Made by a program: the position numbers and the translations under genes. From Ignavibacteria bacterium (GTDB lineage Bacteria; Bacteroidota; Ignavibacteria; Tepidaquicellales; Tepidaquicellaceae), in the NCBI GenBank assembly GCA_016716125.1, contig JADJWZ010000008.1, positions 1-64,000 on the forward strand: a stretch of DNA of 64,000 nt, written 5' to 3'. The notes beneath the pieces were generated by a model. That model searched no databases. It was given only the letters and a program-made list of their open reading frames with translations, and was not told the DNA's origin. Of this stretch, positions 1-10,792 are shown piece after piece (the first letter of the stretch is position 1; every line of letters begins with the position of its first letter).

Positions 1-2062
1 CACAATTGCTGCAGATGGTATCCGCTGCGAAGGTCAGATAAATTTAAAAATAATTAATAATGTGATCAACGGCGGTAACGGAACTGCAAGCGCCGTAATC
101 GGAATAATGGTTACATCGCAAGGAAGTACAGGTTTTGCTCTGAATTATGAGATCAGTCACAATATAATTACAGTGAACTCTAACCAATCTTCTCTCGCAA
201 CATACGGAATCAGAGCATTAGGGAATGCTGATACGATTCGAATGTATAATAATATTATTGAGAACTGTGTTACAAATTACACCGGTACCGCAGCTTTCTA
301 CGGAATGGTTCATGATGCTGTTGGTACATCAAACGCTGCATATATTATTAACAATATAGTAAGAAATTCTTCATACCGGAACCGGAGCAGCTACATTATT
401 AGGGTGTTCGAATGATATAAATTATTTAGAACTCCGCTCAAATGAGGTTTATGGAAATACACGTAACAGTATTTCAGGAACTATGAATTGTCTTATTGCT
501 GCAGATGCAGCGCTAATGTATTGTGAATCTAATCTTATATATAATAATTCTATTCCAAACTCATCCGGAACTTCAGCTGCAAATCTTTACGGATATATAA
601 ATACCGGAAGTCCCGGTAATGAAAATGTTTATAATAATACTATATATAATTTAACTGTCGGCGGATCGAATACTTCAACAAGCTCATTGACAGTCGGCAT
701 CAGATCAAATGCAGCAACAGGAACAGTAAAAAATATTTACAATAATCTTATACACGGTCTAAGTTCTGTCAACGGGAGTTTCACAACAGGCGGAACATAC
801 GGAATTTACAGTTCTGCCGGCGCTTCACATAATATTTACAATAATAAAATTTATGATATCACAAACAACTTTGCTAACGGAACTGCAGGAGGATGCTGGG
901 TTTCTACCGGATCTTCATTTATGATATACAATAATTTCATTTCCGATATAAAAGCACCGAATTCATCGCATGTAAACGGAGTGGTCGGAATACATTCTTC
1001 CACTACTACTGCCAACAGTAATATCGGAATTTATTACAACACAATTTATCTCACTGCATCAGGCGGTTCAACATTCGGTTCATCAGGCGTATCCTCTACA
1101 GGAAATGCTACGTCTACAACAGCAAATCTTGATTTGAGAAATAATATCATCATCAATCTTTCTACACCCGGAAGTACAAGCGGTGTTACAACTGCTTTCA
1201 GAAGAAGCACAACATCTCTTGCTAATTTTTCAGAGCCTTCCAATAAAAATATATTTTTATGCAGGCGCACCTTCTGCAAACAGACTCATATTCTTTGATG
1301 GTACAAACAGCGATCAGATGTTATCCGATTATCAGACAAGAGTCAGTCCGAGAGAATCGAATTCAAGATCAGTTACGGTTGACTTCGTAAATGCTGCAGC
1401 AGAGATCGCATTTGACAGGCGCTCTGTCGGAGATATAAATCTGGTTGCGTATCCAATATCCGGAATTACCGAAGACATTGACGGTGATATCAGAAATGCG
1501 GATTCCCTTATAAAGGAGCGGACGAGTCAACATCAATAACAGTACCGACGCTTAATCTGACTTTAGGACTCGAAGCAATTTCACCTATACAGGATACTGT
1601 TACTGTTACTCTGAGATCAATCAGTCCTCCGTATGAGATAGTAGGTTCTGATAGTCAAAATCTTGATGCAAACGGCAGCGCTTCGTTTTATTTGCGAAAG
1701 CAATCGACGGAGTAAACTATTATATAGTAGCTAATCACAGAAATTCAATTCAGACCTGGAGTAAATCAGGCGGAGAACAATTTACCGCCGGAGTTCTGAA
1801 TTATGATTTCACATCCGCAGCTACGCAGGCATTCGGTGACAATATGGTGCTTGTATCCGGAGATTACAGAAATTACACAGGTGATGTGAATCAGGATGAT
1901 GTTGTTGATTTAAGTGATGTTGCTATAATTGATAATGACGCATTTAATTTTGCAACCGGATATATCGTATCTGATCTTAATTATGATCTCCTGGCAGATA
2001 TTACTGATCTTACTTTCGCTGATAACAATGCGTTTGCATTTGTTCAGGTTGAAAAGCCATAA
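1..2062 (+). pseudogene. Beta-helix/dockerin-like secreted protein, 5'-truncated by the window edge and frameshifted
   Basis: This is a second copy of the gene at 3964-6762, and positions 1-2062 match about 4700-6762 of it. The reading frame is broken: open pieces lie at 62-415, 483-1298, about 1183-1539 and 1844-2062. Comparison with the intact copy shows single-base losses, for example in the T run near 1688 and in GGATTTCCC near 1502. The product would be a right-handed parallel beta-helix built from N/I/Y-rich rungs (repeated IYNN and MYNN), followed by a dockerin-like calcium-binding tail at 1875-2050. From about 1055 onward the two copies are nearly identical, whereas upstream they differ at many synonymous sites. 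Either a decayed paralogue or an assembly-damaged intact gene would explain this; the 5' end lies outside the window. Confidence 0.75.
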
Positions 2063-2077
2063 ATTATTATTAATATA

Positions 2078-2112
2078 AGTCCCTGCGTTAATTATATTGC
2101 AGGGACTTTTTA
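2078..2112 (+). terminator. Rho-independent terminator
   Basis: The arms AGTCCCTGC (2078-2086) and GCAGGGACT (2099-2107) pair perfectly around a 12-nt loop and are followed by TTTTATTTA. The hairpin lies 15 bases after the beta-helix stop codon. The same hairpin is present after the second copy of the gene, so the duplication included the terminator. Confidence 0.85.
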
Positions 2113-2190
2113 TTTATTATTCAGAATAGATATACTGTATAATAATTTTAGAATGATTAAAACATTTCTGAATTCGTGAATATATTTATT

Positions 2191-3540
2191 TCAATAGAAC
2201 AAACTTTTTTCGATAAATCCGGAAGCAGTCAGTCTGTAAAAATAAATTCCGCCGGGAAGATTTTGCGCGTTAAAATTATATGAATAAAATCCAGGTGATA
2301 ATTCTTCATTAACAATGGTATGAATTTCAGATCCTTTAATATCAAAAATCTTTAAAGTTACATTCCCGGATTTGCATTTACAAATGAGATCTTTGTATCA
2401 GGATTAAAAGGATTGGGATAGTTTTGATTCAATTTATACTCGGGTTCACTGATTGTATTATTATTAATATTTGTAATAGAACTGTCTGTCATACAATAAA
2501 ATGATTTTGTAAATCTGTTTGACGGTACTTGCATATTTCCAAACCTCATCCTCACGTTTCCAAATCCAGGCGTTGGATCCGTATAAAAATACATTGTATA
2601 AGATTGAGTAGTCCCTGCAGGTAAATAAAAAGAAGTTGTATCAATATCCGGAGAGAGACAGATATCGATGCAGATGGAAGTTGCCCAACCTGCCGGAAGA
2701 TTTTCCATATCCCTGATTACTTTTATATAAACTCCGGAATCAGAATTATTCACAAACTCACCAAGACCATAAATTACTTCTCCAGGAAACCTGTAACTAA
2801 AGTATCACTTGTATAATTAAATGTAAACGTGCCGCCGGTTGAAAAACCTCCACCTCCGCTGTTGCCGAAATAAACATTGATATCATTCGACATGTTTTTT
2901 GGTGGTTTGTTAAACCAGGCATGTTTCGTTACAACTATTCCTGTAGTGTCAATGAGATAAGCATTGTTTGGAGCGGGACCGAAATGTTCGAGCCATGAAT
3001 TACACGGACCGTCAATAAAAACAGGAACGGAAATATTTCTTGCGCTGTCAAGTCTGTAAACCATAGTCTTTCTCTCACCATAAGTATCCGGCTGCGGGAA
3101 TATAATTCCTTCATTTATATTCGCCTGTCCGACATTTACAAAACCGAAATACGGACTTATGTCCGGATACGGATGAGCTTCAATTGTATATATCACAAAA
3201 ATAGATACTGAATCTCCATATAAATCCCAAAGAAGATTTATGTCGTTAATTTTATTCCTGAACACAGGACAAGTATAACTGCTGCTTATGAGAACTACAG
3301 GTTTTCCTTTCATAAGTTCAGAGCGAAGATTTAATGTATCTTCATTATATGAAAATAAAGTGAAATCATTTACGGTATCCCCTACCTGATAACCCGTAGC
3401 TTCAAATCCTCCCGTGTATGTTTGAAATACGCACATTGAATCTGTAAGTAATGGAATTTGATTTAAACCTATGTGAGGTTTTTCAAAACTGAGCATATAA
3501 ATTCAGTGTGATTAAAAAAGAGAAGTATTATTATTTTCAT
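2191..3540 (-). CDS. Deiodinase/redoxin-like protein with T9SS sorting domain (frameshifted)
   Basis: The core (3496-2774) reads as a thioredoxin-fold protein resembling the iodothyronine deiodinase/redoxin family. It has a VGDTVNDFTL opening, a TCPVFR redox-site-like segment after PVVLISSSY, and an IYTIEAHPYPD motif typical of deiodinases, then VPVFIDGP and a C-terminal strand segment. A frame change near 2785 leads into 2753-2358, and another near 2370 (GGGAAATG read as GGGAATG) leads to a complete sorting domain: LNQNYPNPFNPDTKISF, then GSEIHTIVNEE and GGIYFYRL, ending at 2191. An upstream ATG at 3540 would supply a signal peptide (MKIIILLFLITLNLYAQ) if two further indels near 3500-3520 are allowed. 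Fold and secretion route are well supported; the substrate is unknown, and a Cys replaces the Sec of animal enzymes. Confidence 0.7.
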
Positions 3541-3963
3541 TTGAAAACAAAAATAAGTATGCTGAATGTTAAAAACAATTTTTTTAGTAACCTGAAATAG
3601 ACAAAGACACAGATTAAACCGTTTAATGATAATATGAGAACTATTTCAATTTTTACTGAAATAAAATACCTATTAAAAGTTAACGGTTTAGAATTTGTTT
3701 TTCGGATATTAAAATCTTAGATATAGTTTTAAACTTTTTAATTTTATTTTATTGAATTTTTATAAAAACTGATATACAAAAGATTTTTTAACAAACAGCA
3801 GAGAATAATATTCGGGAAACCATTTTCTTTTGCAGAGTTAAATGAAATATTTTTTTTGTAGATACTCAATTGATATATTAAATTAAAAATTCTAAATTAA
3901 ACTTATTCAAACATTTCTGGAAAATAAAATTCAAACATTTTTATTAATTTAATTATTTAAATC
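3541..3963. other. AT-rich intergenic region between divergent genes
   Basis: This spacer lies between the deiodinase-like gene (leftward) and the beta-helix gene (rightward) and must hold both promoters. It is very AT-rich with A and T runs. I see no ORF, hairpin with a U tract or repeat. No strong Shine-Dalgarno precedes the ATG at 3964; the sequence there is AATTATTTAAATC. Confidence 0.5.
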
Positions 3964-6762
3964 ATGAAAAAACTATTTTCATTTTTAGTTATTTTTGCAA
4001 TCACCGGATTCAGTCTTAATTCATTTGCGACTTTGTCCGGAACAAAGACAATACCCGGAGATTTTGCAACCATAAAGGAAGCAATTGATACACTTAATGC
4101 GCAGGGTGTAGGCGCAGGCGGCGTAACATTTAATGTCGCTGCAGGTCATACAGAGACAGCATCCAATGTTGTGATCTCAATTTTAACCGATCCTCCGACA
4201 GCGGCAAATCCTGTTGTGTTTCAGAAAAGCGGAGCCGGAGCAAACCCGCTTATCACAGCAGCTCCGGGTATATCGCCTTCATTTGACGGGATTATAAAAT
4301 TTTCCGGAGCTGACTTTATTACTTTTGACGCAATAGATCTGCTTGACCCGAATACAAATACCGGTGACGGAGTTGTAGAATGGGGTTACGCTTTGATGAG
4401 AGCATCTACTACTGACGGCTCACAGAATAATGTTATTAAAAACTGTGTCATAACACTTCAGAAGATCAGCTCACTCACTTACGGAATTTATATTGCAAAC
4501 AAAGATATAAACGGAGCAACAGTAATTCCTGCTGATCTTGACGGACAGAACAGTTATAATAAATTATATGGCAACACTATTTCCAATGTTTATAAAGGAA
4601 TAGTTGTGATCTCCGCTTCCACAACGCGCGACATTGATAATGAAATCGGAGTCCTTGGAGAAGCTGCAAACAGCATTACAAACTGGGGCGGAAGCACTAT
4701 ATCTGCAGAAGGTATCCGCTGCGAAGGACAAATAAATGTAAAGATAATTAATAATATGATCAACGGCGGTAACGGAACTGCAAGCGCCGTTGTCGGAATT
4801 ATCGCTACATTGTTCGGAACTACAGCTCTTGCGCCGAATTATGAGATCAGTCACAACACAGTTACAGTTAACTCTAATCAGTCTTCAAGCGCTACATACG
4901 GAATCAGAGCGTTGGCGACTGCTGATACAATTCGAATGTATAATAATATAGTTGAGAACTGCGTTACAAATTACACAGGTTCCGCAGCTTTCTACGGAAT
5001 GGTTCATGATGGTGTTGGTATATCAGACGCTGCATATATTATTGACAATATAGTAAGAAATAATTCTCATACCGGAACCGGAGCAGCTACATTATTAGGG
5101 TGTTCAGCTGATATAAATTATTTAGAGCTCCGCTCAAATGAGGTTTATGGAAACACGCGTACAAGCATTTCAGGAACTATGAATTGTCTGCTAGCAGCCG
5201 AAGCAGCATTAATGTATTGTGATTCAAATCTTGTTTATAATAATTCTATTCCAAATTCATCCGGAACTTCAGCTGCAAGTCTTTACGGATATATAAATTC
5301 AGGAAGTCCGGGAATAGAAAATGTTTTTAATAATGTCATATATAATTTAACAGTTGGTGGATCAAATACGGCAGCAGGCGCTTTGACAGTCGGCATAAGA
5401 TCAAATGCAGCCACAGGAACTGTAAAAAATATTTATAATAATCTGATCTACGGACTCAGTTCTGTCAGCGGCAATTTTACAACAGGAGGTATTTTCGGTA
5501 TTTACAGCACAGCCGGCGCATCGCATAATATATACAATAATAAGATCTACGATATCACGAATAACTCGGCTACAGGTACAGCGGGCGGCTGCTGGGTTTC
5601 AACCGGAACTTCCTTTATGATCTATAATAATTTTATATCCGATATAAAAGCTCCGAATTCATCACATGTCAACGGAGTTGTTGGAATTCATTCTTCCACG
5701 ACTACAACCAACAGCAATATCGGAATTTATTATAATTCAATTTATCTGACTGCATCAGGCGGTTCAACATTCGGTTCATCAGGCGTATCCTCTACAGGAA
5801 ATGCTACGTCTACAACAGCAAATCTTGATTTGAGAAATAATATCATCATCAATCTTTCTACACCCGGAAGTACAAGCGGTGTTACAACTGCTTTCAGAAG
5901 AAGCACAACATCTCTTGCTAATTTTTCAGAGCTTTCCAATAAAAATAATTTTTATGCAGGCGCACCTTCTGCAAACAGACTCATATTCTTTGATGGTACA
6001 AACAGCGATCAGATGTTATCCGATTATCAGACAAGAGTCAGTCCGAGAGAATCGAATTCAAGATCAGTTACGGTTGACTTCGTAAATGCTGCAGCAGGAG
6101 ATCTGCATTTGACAGGCGCTTCTGTCGGAGATATAAATCTGGTTGCGTATCCAATATCCGGAATTACCGAAGACATTGACGGTGATATCAGAAATGCGGA
6201 TTTCCCTTATAAAGGAGCGGACGAGTCAACATCAATAACAGTACCGACGCTTAATCTGACTTTAGGACTCGAAGCAATTTCACCTATACAGGATACTGTT
6301 ACTGTTACTCTGAGATCAATCAGTCCTCCGTATGAGATAGTAGGTTCTGATAGTCAAAATCTTGATGCAAACGGCAGCGCTTCGTTTTTATTTGCGAAAG
6401 CAATCGACGGAGTAAACTATTATATAGTAGTTAATCACAGAAATTCAATTCAGACCTGGAGTAAATCAGGCGGAGAACAATTTACCGCCGGAGTTCTGAA
6501 TTATGATTTCACATCCGCAGCTACGCAGGCATTCGGTGACAATATGGTGCTTGTATCCGGAGATTACAGAAATTACACAGGTGATGTGAATCAGGATGAT
6601 GTTGTTGATTTAAGTGATGTCGCCATAATTGATAATGACGCATTTAATTTTGCAACCGGATATATCGTATCTGATCTTAATTATGATCTCCTGGCAGATA
6701 TTACTGATCTTACTTTCGCTGATAACAATGCGTTTGCATTTGTTCAGGTTGAAAAGCCATAA
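3964..6762 (+). CDS. Secreted parallel beta-helix protein with dockerin-like C-terminus
   Basis: The product has 932 aa. Residues 1-22 form a signal peptide ending SLNSFA. Residues from about 30 carry an ATIKEAIDTLNAQG segment common at the start of secreted beta-helix proteins. A long region (about 100-720) consists of short rungs rich in N, I, Y, G and T (IYNNLIYGL, MYNNIVENC), typical of right-handed beta-helix folds used by polysaccharide-binding or -degrading and adhesin proteins. The last 65 residues hold two Asp-rich loops, GDVNQDDVVDLSD and SDLNYDLLADITD, which resemble paired dockerin type I calcium-binding repeats. The NPFNP-type sorting domain found on other secreted proteins here is absent, so its export or anchoring may differ. 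A frameshifted duplicate lies at 1-2062. Confidence 0.85.
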   Translation: MKKLFSFLVIFAITGFSLNSFATLSGTKTIPGDFATIKEAIDTLNAQGVGAGGVTFNVAAGHTETASNVVISILTDPPTAANPVVFQKSGAGANPLITAAPGISPSFDGIIKFSGADFITFDAIDLLDPNTNTGDGVVEWGYALMRASTTDGSQNNVIKNCVITLQKISSLTYGIYIANKDINGATVIPADLDGQNSYNKLYGNTISNVYKGIVVISASTTRDIDNEIGVLGEAANSITNWGGSTISAEGIRCEGQINVKIINNMINGGNGTASAVVGIIATLFGTTALAPNYEISHNTVTVNSNQSSSATYGIRALATADTIRMYNNIVENCVTNYTGSAAFYGMVHDGVGISDAAYIIDNIVRNNSHTGTGAATLLGCSADINYLELRSNEVYGNTRTSISGTMNCLLAAEAALMYCDSNLVYNNSIPNSSGTSAASLYGYINSGSPGIENVFNNVIYNLTVGGSNTAAGALTVGIRSNAATGTVKNIYNNLIYGLSSVSGNFTTGGIFGIYSTAGASHNIYNNKIYDITNNSATGTAGGCWVSTGTSFMIYNNFISDIKAPNSSHVNGVVGIHSSTTTTNSNIGIYYNSIYLTASGGSTFGSSGVSSTGNATSTTANLDLRNNIIINLSTPGSTSGVTTAFRRSTTSLANFSELSNKNNFYAGAPSANRLIFFDGTNSDQMLSDYQTRVSPRESNSRSVTVDFVNAAAGDLHLTGASVGDINLVAYPISGITEDIDGDIRNADFPYKGADESTSITVPTLNLTLGLEAISPIQDTVTVTLRSISPPYEIVGSDSQNLDANGSASFLFAKAIDGVNYYIVVNHRNSIQTWSKSGGEQFTAGVLNYDFTSAATQAFGDNMVLVSGDYRNYTGDVNQDDVVDLSDVAIIDNDAFNFATGYIVSDLNYDLLADITDLTFADNNAFAFVQVEKP

Positions 6763-6777
6763 ATTATTATTAATATA

Positions 6778-6812
6778 AGTCCCTGCGTTAATTATATTGC
6801 AGGGACTTTTTA
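6778..6812 (+). terminator. Rho-independent terminator
   Basis: Arms AGTCCCTGC (6778-6786) and GCAGGGACT (6799-6807) form a perfect 9-bp stem followed by TTTTTATTTTT. It ends the beta-helix gene and duplicates the hairpin at 2078. Confidence 0.87.
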
Positions 6813-6994
6813 TTTTTAATTATTCGGAAAGAATCTTCCGGAATATAAATATAGATTGACTAAATTTTTAAGGTAATAAATATTTTTTGAAAGCCTCATT
6901 GTGAATTTGCTGAAATGAGGATTTTTTATTGATAGGATTTTAAAAACAAAGCGAAGGATTCTGTAAAATTTATTTCATCACCGGAATGAAATTC

Positions 6995-7200
6995 CTACCG
7001 GTAAGTTCTGAGTATCTGAATATCCCAGTGAGTTACATTATCAAACATGAATGCTCCGATCTGCTCATGTATTATCACATCCGCTTTATCATCAATATTA
7101 AATTCCCTGCTGTTAATATTTAACAAATTCACTATTTGAAATTTTATTATGATAAGCGATCTTTTTAGCTGAGTTTAGAATTTCACTGTGATCAATTGTA
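6995..7200 (-). pseudogene. Remnant of a class I SAM-dependent (PRMT-like) methyltransferase
   Basis: Read on the minus strand, two frames give DHSEILNSAKKIAYHNKIS followed, after one frame change, by SREFNIDDKADVIIHEQIG and AFMFDNVTHWDIQILR. The order of E/DHS, AKKIA and DVIIHEQIG matches the SAM-binding core and the double-E region of PRMT-like methyltransferases. Neither the N-terminal nor the C-terminal part is present nearby, and the fragment is about 68 codons against some 250 or more for a full protein. I call it a degraded fragment; the family assignment rests on motif recognition only. Confidence 0.5.
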
Positions 7201-7210
7201 TAATTTCATA

Positions 7211-8320
7211 TTAAAATTCAGAGTAAAACTCATTGTATTTTTTTTTAATATTTCCGTTCAGTAATTTACCGTTATTTATATTTTCAATAAGATAATCCCT
7301 GAAAATAAAATTACCGGAATTGTAATTATCTTCTTTCATTATATTATAAAGAGCGACCGCAAATACATGCATTCCGTCATCGTTCTCTTTCCACCTTTTA
7401 CGCGGATCTCTTACTACTCCGAGCTTTTCATTGATTATCTGATCGAGCGCCTGTACGCAGTCTTCTTCAATAAAACCTTCGAACGAATTATAACCGAAAG
7501 ACGGATTATGATTTAAGACTTTATCCATTAGAAATTCATCACTCTTAAGAAGTTCAAGTTTTTCAATAAGCATCCGGTCATTTTTAAGATCAAAAGGCGG
7601 ATGCATCATTTCGTGGGAAGCGGTGCGGATGAGAATTTCAAACGGCCATGCAATATCCGTAAGAAATCTGGTGCCTGTTATTTTTATTCCGTGCGGCTGC
7701 GAATAAAATAACATATAAACGGTTATTGTGTCCGAATTAAGTTTCTGCCCGAGATGCTCTTCTGTTATTCCGACAATATTATACCTGTATAGATTTTTAC
7801 TGATTGAATTTACCGTATCTGAAATTCTGCTCCTTATATTTTCATTCCAGTATTTTTCAAATTCAATTTTATCAAGCCAGTTGAAAACAGTTAATATATC
7901 TCCTTTGAGTGATTCGAATACCGACCAGCTCTCATCTGAATAATAAGGTGATTTTTGAAAACTGGATTTCAGTTCTGAAAGATCCTGAGTTGTATTTATC
8001 ATTCCGGTCAGAGTTTCTGAATCCGCAGCGGAAAAATACAGGCAAAGCCAGGCGGAAACAATATTACCGTTATCTTCCTTAATCACTTTTTTCAGATTTG
8101 CCAAAGAAGCGGATACTTCGGGATCCAGCCTGTCTTTAAATTTATTATATTCATCCTGATAATAATTCAGATAAAATTCATCACCTGTCATAATATTGAC
8201 AAAGCAAAGAGCATCATACTTGAATGAAGGATGTATTTCCCAGTTAGTGGAATCGGCATGTGTCATTGAAAATAATGAATTATTGAAAACGAAAAAAATA
8301 ACGGTGATAAATACTTTCAT
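7211..8320 (-). CDS. Secreted putative zinc metallopeptidase, family unknown
   Basis: The protein has 369 aa with a hydrophobic N-terminus (residues 2-18) that looks like a signal peptide. A central HEMMH (residues 236-240) fits the HExxH zinc-metallopeptidase signature, and acidic residues in GFIEEDCVQALD (about 282-293) could supply a third ligand. The rest is mainly helical and I do not recognise a named family. The 3' end lies 11 bases from the methyltransferase remnant, and the gene stands alone on its strand with a 160-bp gap to glgA. The catalytic role is inferred from the motif only. Confidence 0.6.
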   Translation of the reverse strand: MKVFITVIFFVFNNSLFSMTHADSTNWEIHPSFKYDALCFVNIMTGDEFYLNYYQDEYNKFKDRLDPEVSASLANLKKVIKEDNGNIVSAWLCLYFSAADSETLTGMINTTQDLSELKSSFQKSPYYSDESWSVFESLKGDILTVFNWLDKIEFEKYWNENIRSRISDTVNSISKNLYRYNIVGITEEHLGQKLNSDTITVYMLFYSQPHGIKITGTRFLTDIAWPFEILIRTASHEMMHPPFDLKNDRMLIEKLELLKSDEFLMDKVLNHNPSFGYNSFEGFIEEDCVQALDQIINEKLGVVRDPRKRWKENDDGMHVFAVALYNIMKEDNYNSGNFIFRDYLIENINNGKLLNGNIKKKYNEFYSEF

Positions 8321-8481
8321 ATAACAATTTCTTTTTTTAACAAAAATAACAATTAACGGAAAATAAAGAAACTGTACCCGGCATTTAAAATTTCTACCTG
8401 AATAATTTTGAAATTATAAAGATCAAATTAAAAACTAATGTACGCAGAAGTAAACCGGTTATAAGTCAGATATAAAAATAC

Positions 8482-9972
8482 TCAGCTGAGATTTTCATTG
8501 TTTTTAACAACAGCTTTTTTATAAAGCTCTAAATATTCCTTAGCTGAATGTTTCCATGAAAAGTCTATTTTCATACCTCTCTGCATAATTTTTTTCCATG
8601 TTTGTTTATCTCCGAATACTTCCACAGCTCTTGTTATAGTATCGTACAATGCTACAGGCGACTGTTCATCAAACGAAAAACCGTTTCCGTTTAATTCATC
8701 CTTATGAAAGTCAATTACCGTATCGGCAAGACCTCCGGTATTTCTTACAATAGGAACTGTACCGTAATTCAGACTGTACATTTGATTGAGTCCGCAGGGT
8801 TCATAAATGGAAGGCATTAAAAACATGTCACTGCCGGCAGTTATATAATGGGCGAGTTTGTTATTATATCCGATGTAAGTATTTACTTTATGAGGAAAAC
8901 TGAAAGCAAGCTGTTCAAAATATTTTTCGGATTTTTCATCACCGCTTCCTAAAATTATAATTTGTATCGGCAGCTGCATTATTTCATTGATCACGGGAAA
9001 TAAAAGTTCTAAACCTTTCTGACCGGCGAATCTTGAGATAATTCCTATTACAGGAATGTTTTCATCATAGTTCAGTTCTGCTTCCCTGAGAAGTTCTTTT
9101 TTACAGATTATTTTATTTGCCGTGTCTTTAGCGTTATAATTTGACGCTATGAATTTATCTTTTTTCGGATTCCAGATATTCGTTTCGATCCCGTTTAAGA
9201 CTCCATAGATATCATCTTTCCTTATTTGAAGAACTGCTTCCATTCCGGCTCCGTATTCTGCGGTTCGGATCTCCTTTGAATAAGTCTTGCTGACTGTGGA
9301 AATAATTTCTGAATACAGGATGCCGGCTTTCATGAAACAAAATGAATTATTAAGTTCTAACGGTCCGCCGTTATAAAAATCATTATATGAAAGTCCCGCG
9401 CTGTAAACAGATTTTTCTGAGAACCTGCCCTGATAACCGATATTATGTATAGAAAAAAGGACTGAAGTATTTTCAAAAAGTTTGTCCCATTTATAAATAG
9501 TTTTAAGAAATACAGGAATGAGACCTGTCTGCCAGTCATTGCAATGAATAACATCCGGCGCCCACTTTAATCTTTGAAGTATTTCTATTACTGCTTTCTG
9601 AAACAGGATAAATCTTTCGTCTTCATCAGGATCCTCCGTGTAAGGCAATTCTCTGTGAAAATAATCCGGACAGTCAACGAAATATACATCTATATCAGTA
9701 TCGGGAAGTTTGGATGTGCAGATTCTGAAATTAATTTCTTTGTCACCAATAGCTACAGGAATATCGCCAAACTCCTCCATAAAAACTATATTATACTCGA
9801 GAGTTTTAATTCCTTTATACAAAGGCAGTATAATTTTAACTTCATTCTTATCCTTTTTCTTATCGCCGGATTTCATGCGGGAAATTTCTTTTGGAAGCGA
9901 GCCGACTACATCACCGAGACCGCCGGTCTTTACAAACGGAAAACATTCCGAAGCAGCAAAACAGATCTTCAA
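8482..9972 (-). CDS. glgA: Glycogen synthase (ADP-glucose type, GT5)
   Basis: The product has 496 aa, the usual size for bacterial GlgA, which transfers glucose from ADP-glucose to the growing alpha-1,4-glucan in the cytoplasm. The N-terminal KTGGLGDVVGSLP (Lys15 onward) is the ADP-glucose-binding signature. VIHCNDWQTGLIP and SIHNIGYQG are conserved GT5 segments. The C-terminal domain carries PSIYEPCGLNQMYSLNYG and the TGGLADTV motif of the nucleotide-binding lobe. The start is a TTG codon (CAA at 9970-9972 on the plus strand), chosen because family similarity begins at MKICFAASE. No other glycogen gene is adjacent. Confidence 0.95.
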   Translation of the reverse strand: MKICFAASECFPFVKTGGLGDVVGSLPKEISRMKSGDKKKDKNEVKIILPLYKGIKTLEYNIVFMEEFGDIPVAIGDKEINFRICTSKLPDTDIDVYFVDCPDYFHRELPYTEDPDEDERFILFQKAVIEILQRLKWAPDVIHCNDWQTGLIPVFLKTIYKWDKLFENTSVLFSIHNIGYQGRFSEKSVYSAGLSYNDFYNGGPLELNNSFCFMKAGILYSEIISTVSKTYSKEIRTAEYGAGMEAVLQIRKDDIYGVLNGIETNIWNPKKDKFIASNYNAKDTANKIICKKELLREAELNYDENIPVIGIISRFAGQKGLELLFPVINEIMQLPIQIIILGSGDEKSEKYFEQLAFSFPHKVNTYIGYNNKLAHYITAGSDMFLMPSIYEPCGLNQMYSLNYGTVPIVRNTGGLADTVIDFHKDELNGNGFSFDEQSPVALYDTITRAVEVFGDKQTWKKIMQRGMKIDFSWKHSAKEYLELYKKAVVKNNENLS

Positions 9973-10060
9973 ATATCTTTTTTTAATTTTATTTTAATTG
10001 GAGCTTTATGATGTAATATATTACAGCATAAATTAAGAGCTCAGTAAAGAAAGGACAATA

Positions 10061-10792
10061 TCAGAATTTTGTTTCAATAATATACGGCACCATTTTTCTC
10101 CACGTAGGCCAGTCATGCGGAACATCCAATCCCCATAGTTCAAGATCATGCGGAACATTTTTTTTGTTAAGAATTTCAGATATTCTGACTGAAGCTTCGG
10201 GATTTTCATAATTTCCCTGTCCTGTAAGTATGTGGATATGCTCACTGTTTCTAATTTGATTCAGAATATTTTCATCGTCAAGATTCGGAAGATAATGCAT
10301 AGGAGAATTGAAGTAGCATGTATGATCGAAATAACCTTTGGAATAATCACTCAGGTCATATGATCCGCTCATTGCAATTGTTCCTGCAAAAAGGTCAGGT
10401 CTTCTGAAAAAAAGATTGGCGCAGTGAAGAGCACCCAGTGATGCGCCGCATGTAATAACAGGAACTTCGCCGTTACAGTCTTCAAAAATATAAGGAACAA
10501 CTTCATCGGTAACATAATCATTAAACTGCTGATGTCTTACAGCTTTATCATAAGGATTCATTTTATCGTTAAGCCAGCTTTCATTGTTGATGCTGTTTAT
10601 GGAATAAACTTTAACTTTACCGGAATTTATATAGGGTTCGATTGTATCTATCAGCTTAAATCTTTCATATTCAAGAAAATCTGCGGCAGCAGTGGGAAAA
10701 AGCAGCAATGCAAAACCGTAATCACCATATTTTACAATGTCCATTTCTTTATTAAGACTGGGACTGTAATGTTTTGATATTTCTCTTTTCAT
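10061..10792 (-). CDS. Esterase D/enterochelin-esterase-like alpha/beta hydrolase
   Basis: The protein has 243 aa. It shows the putative-esterase fold (PF00756-like): an N-terminal strand region with a LLFPTAAAD oxyanion-type segment, the nucleophile elbow GASLG with Ser118, and a C-terminal VPHDWPTW with His226 as the likely catalytic base. No signal peptide is visible, so it is probably cytoplasmic. Its substrate cannot be read from the sequence; relatives hydrolyse acyl esters. It is transcribed in the same direction as glgA, with an 88-bp gap. Confidence 0.85.
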   Translation of the reverse strand: MKREISKHYSPSLNKEMDIVKYGDYGFALLLFPTAAADFLEYERFKLIDTIEPYINSGKVKVYSINSINNESWLNDKMNPYDKAVRHQQFNDYVTDEVVPYIFEDCNGEVPVITCGASLGALHCANLFFRRPDLFAGTIAMSGSYDLSDYSKGYFDHTCYFNSPMHYLPNLDDENILNQIRNSEHIHILTGQGNYENPEASVRISEILNKKNVPHDLELWGLDVPHDWPTWRKMVPYIIETKF

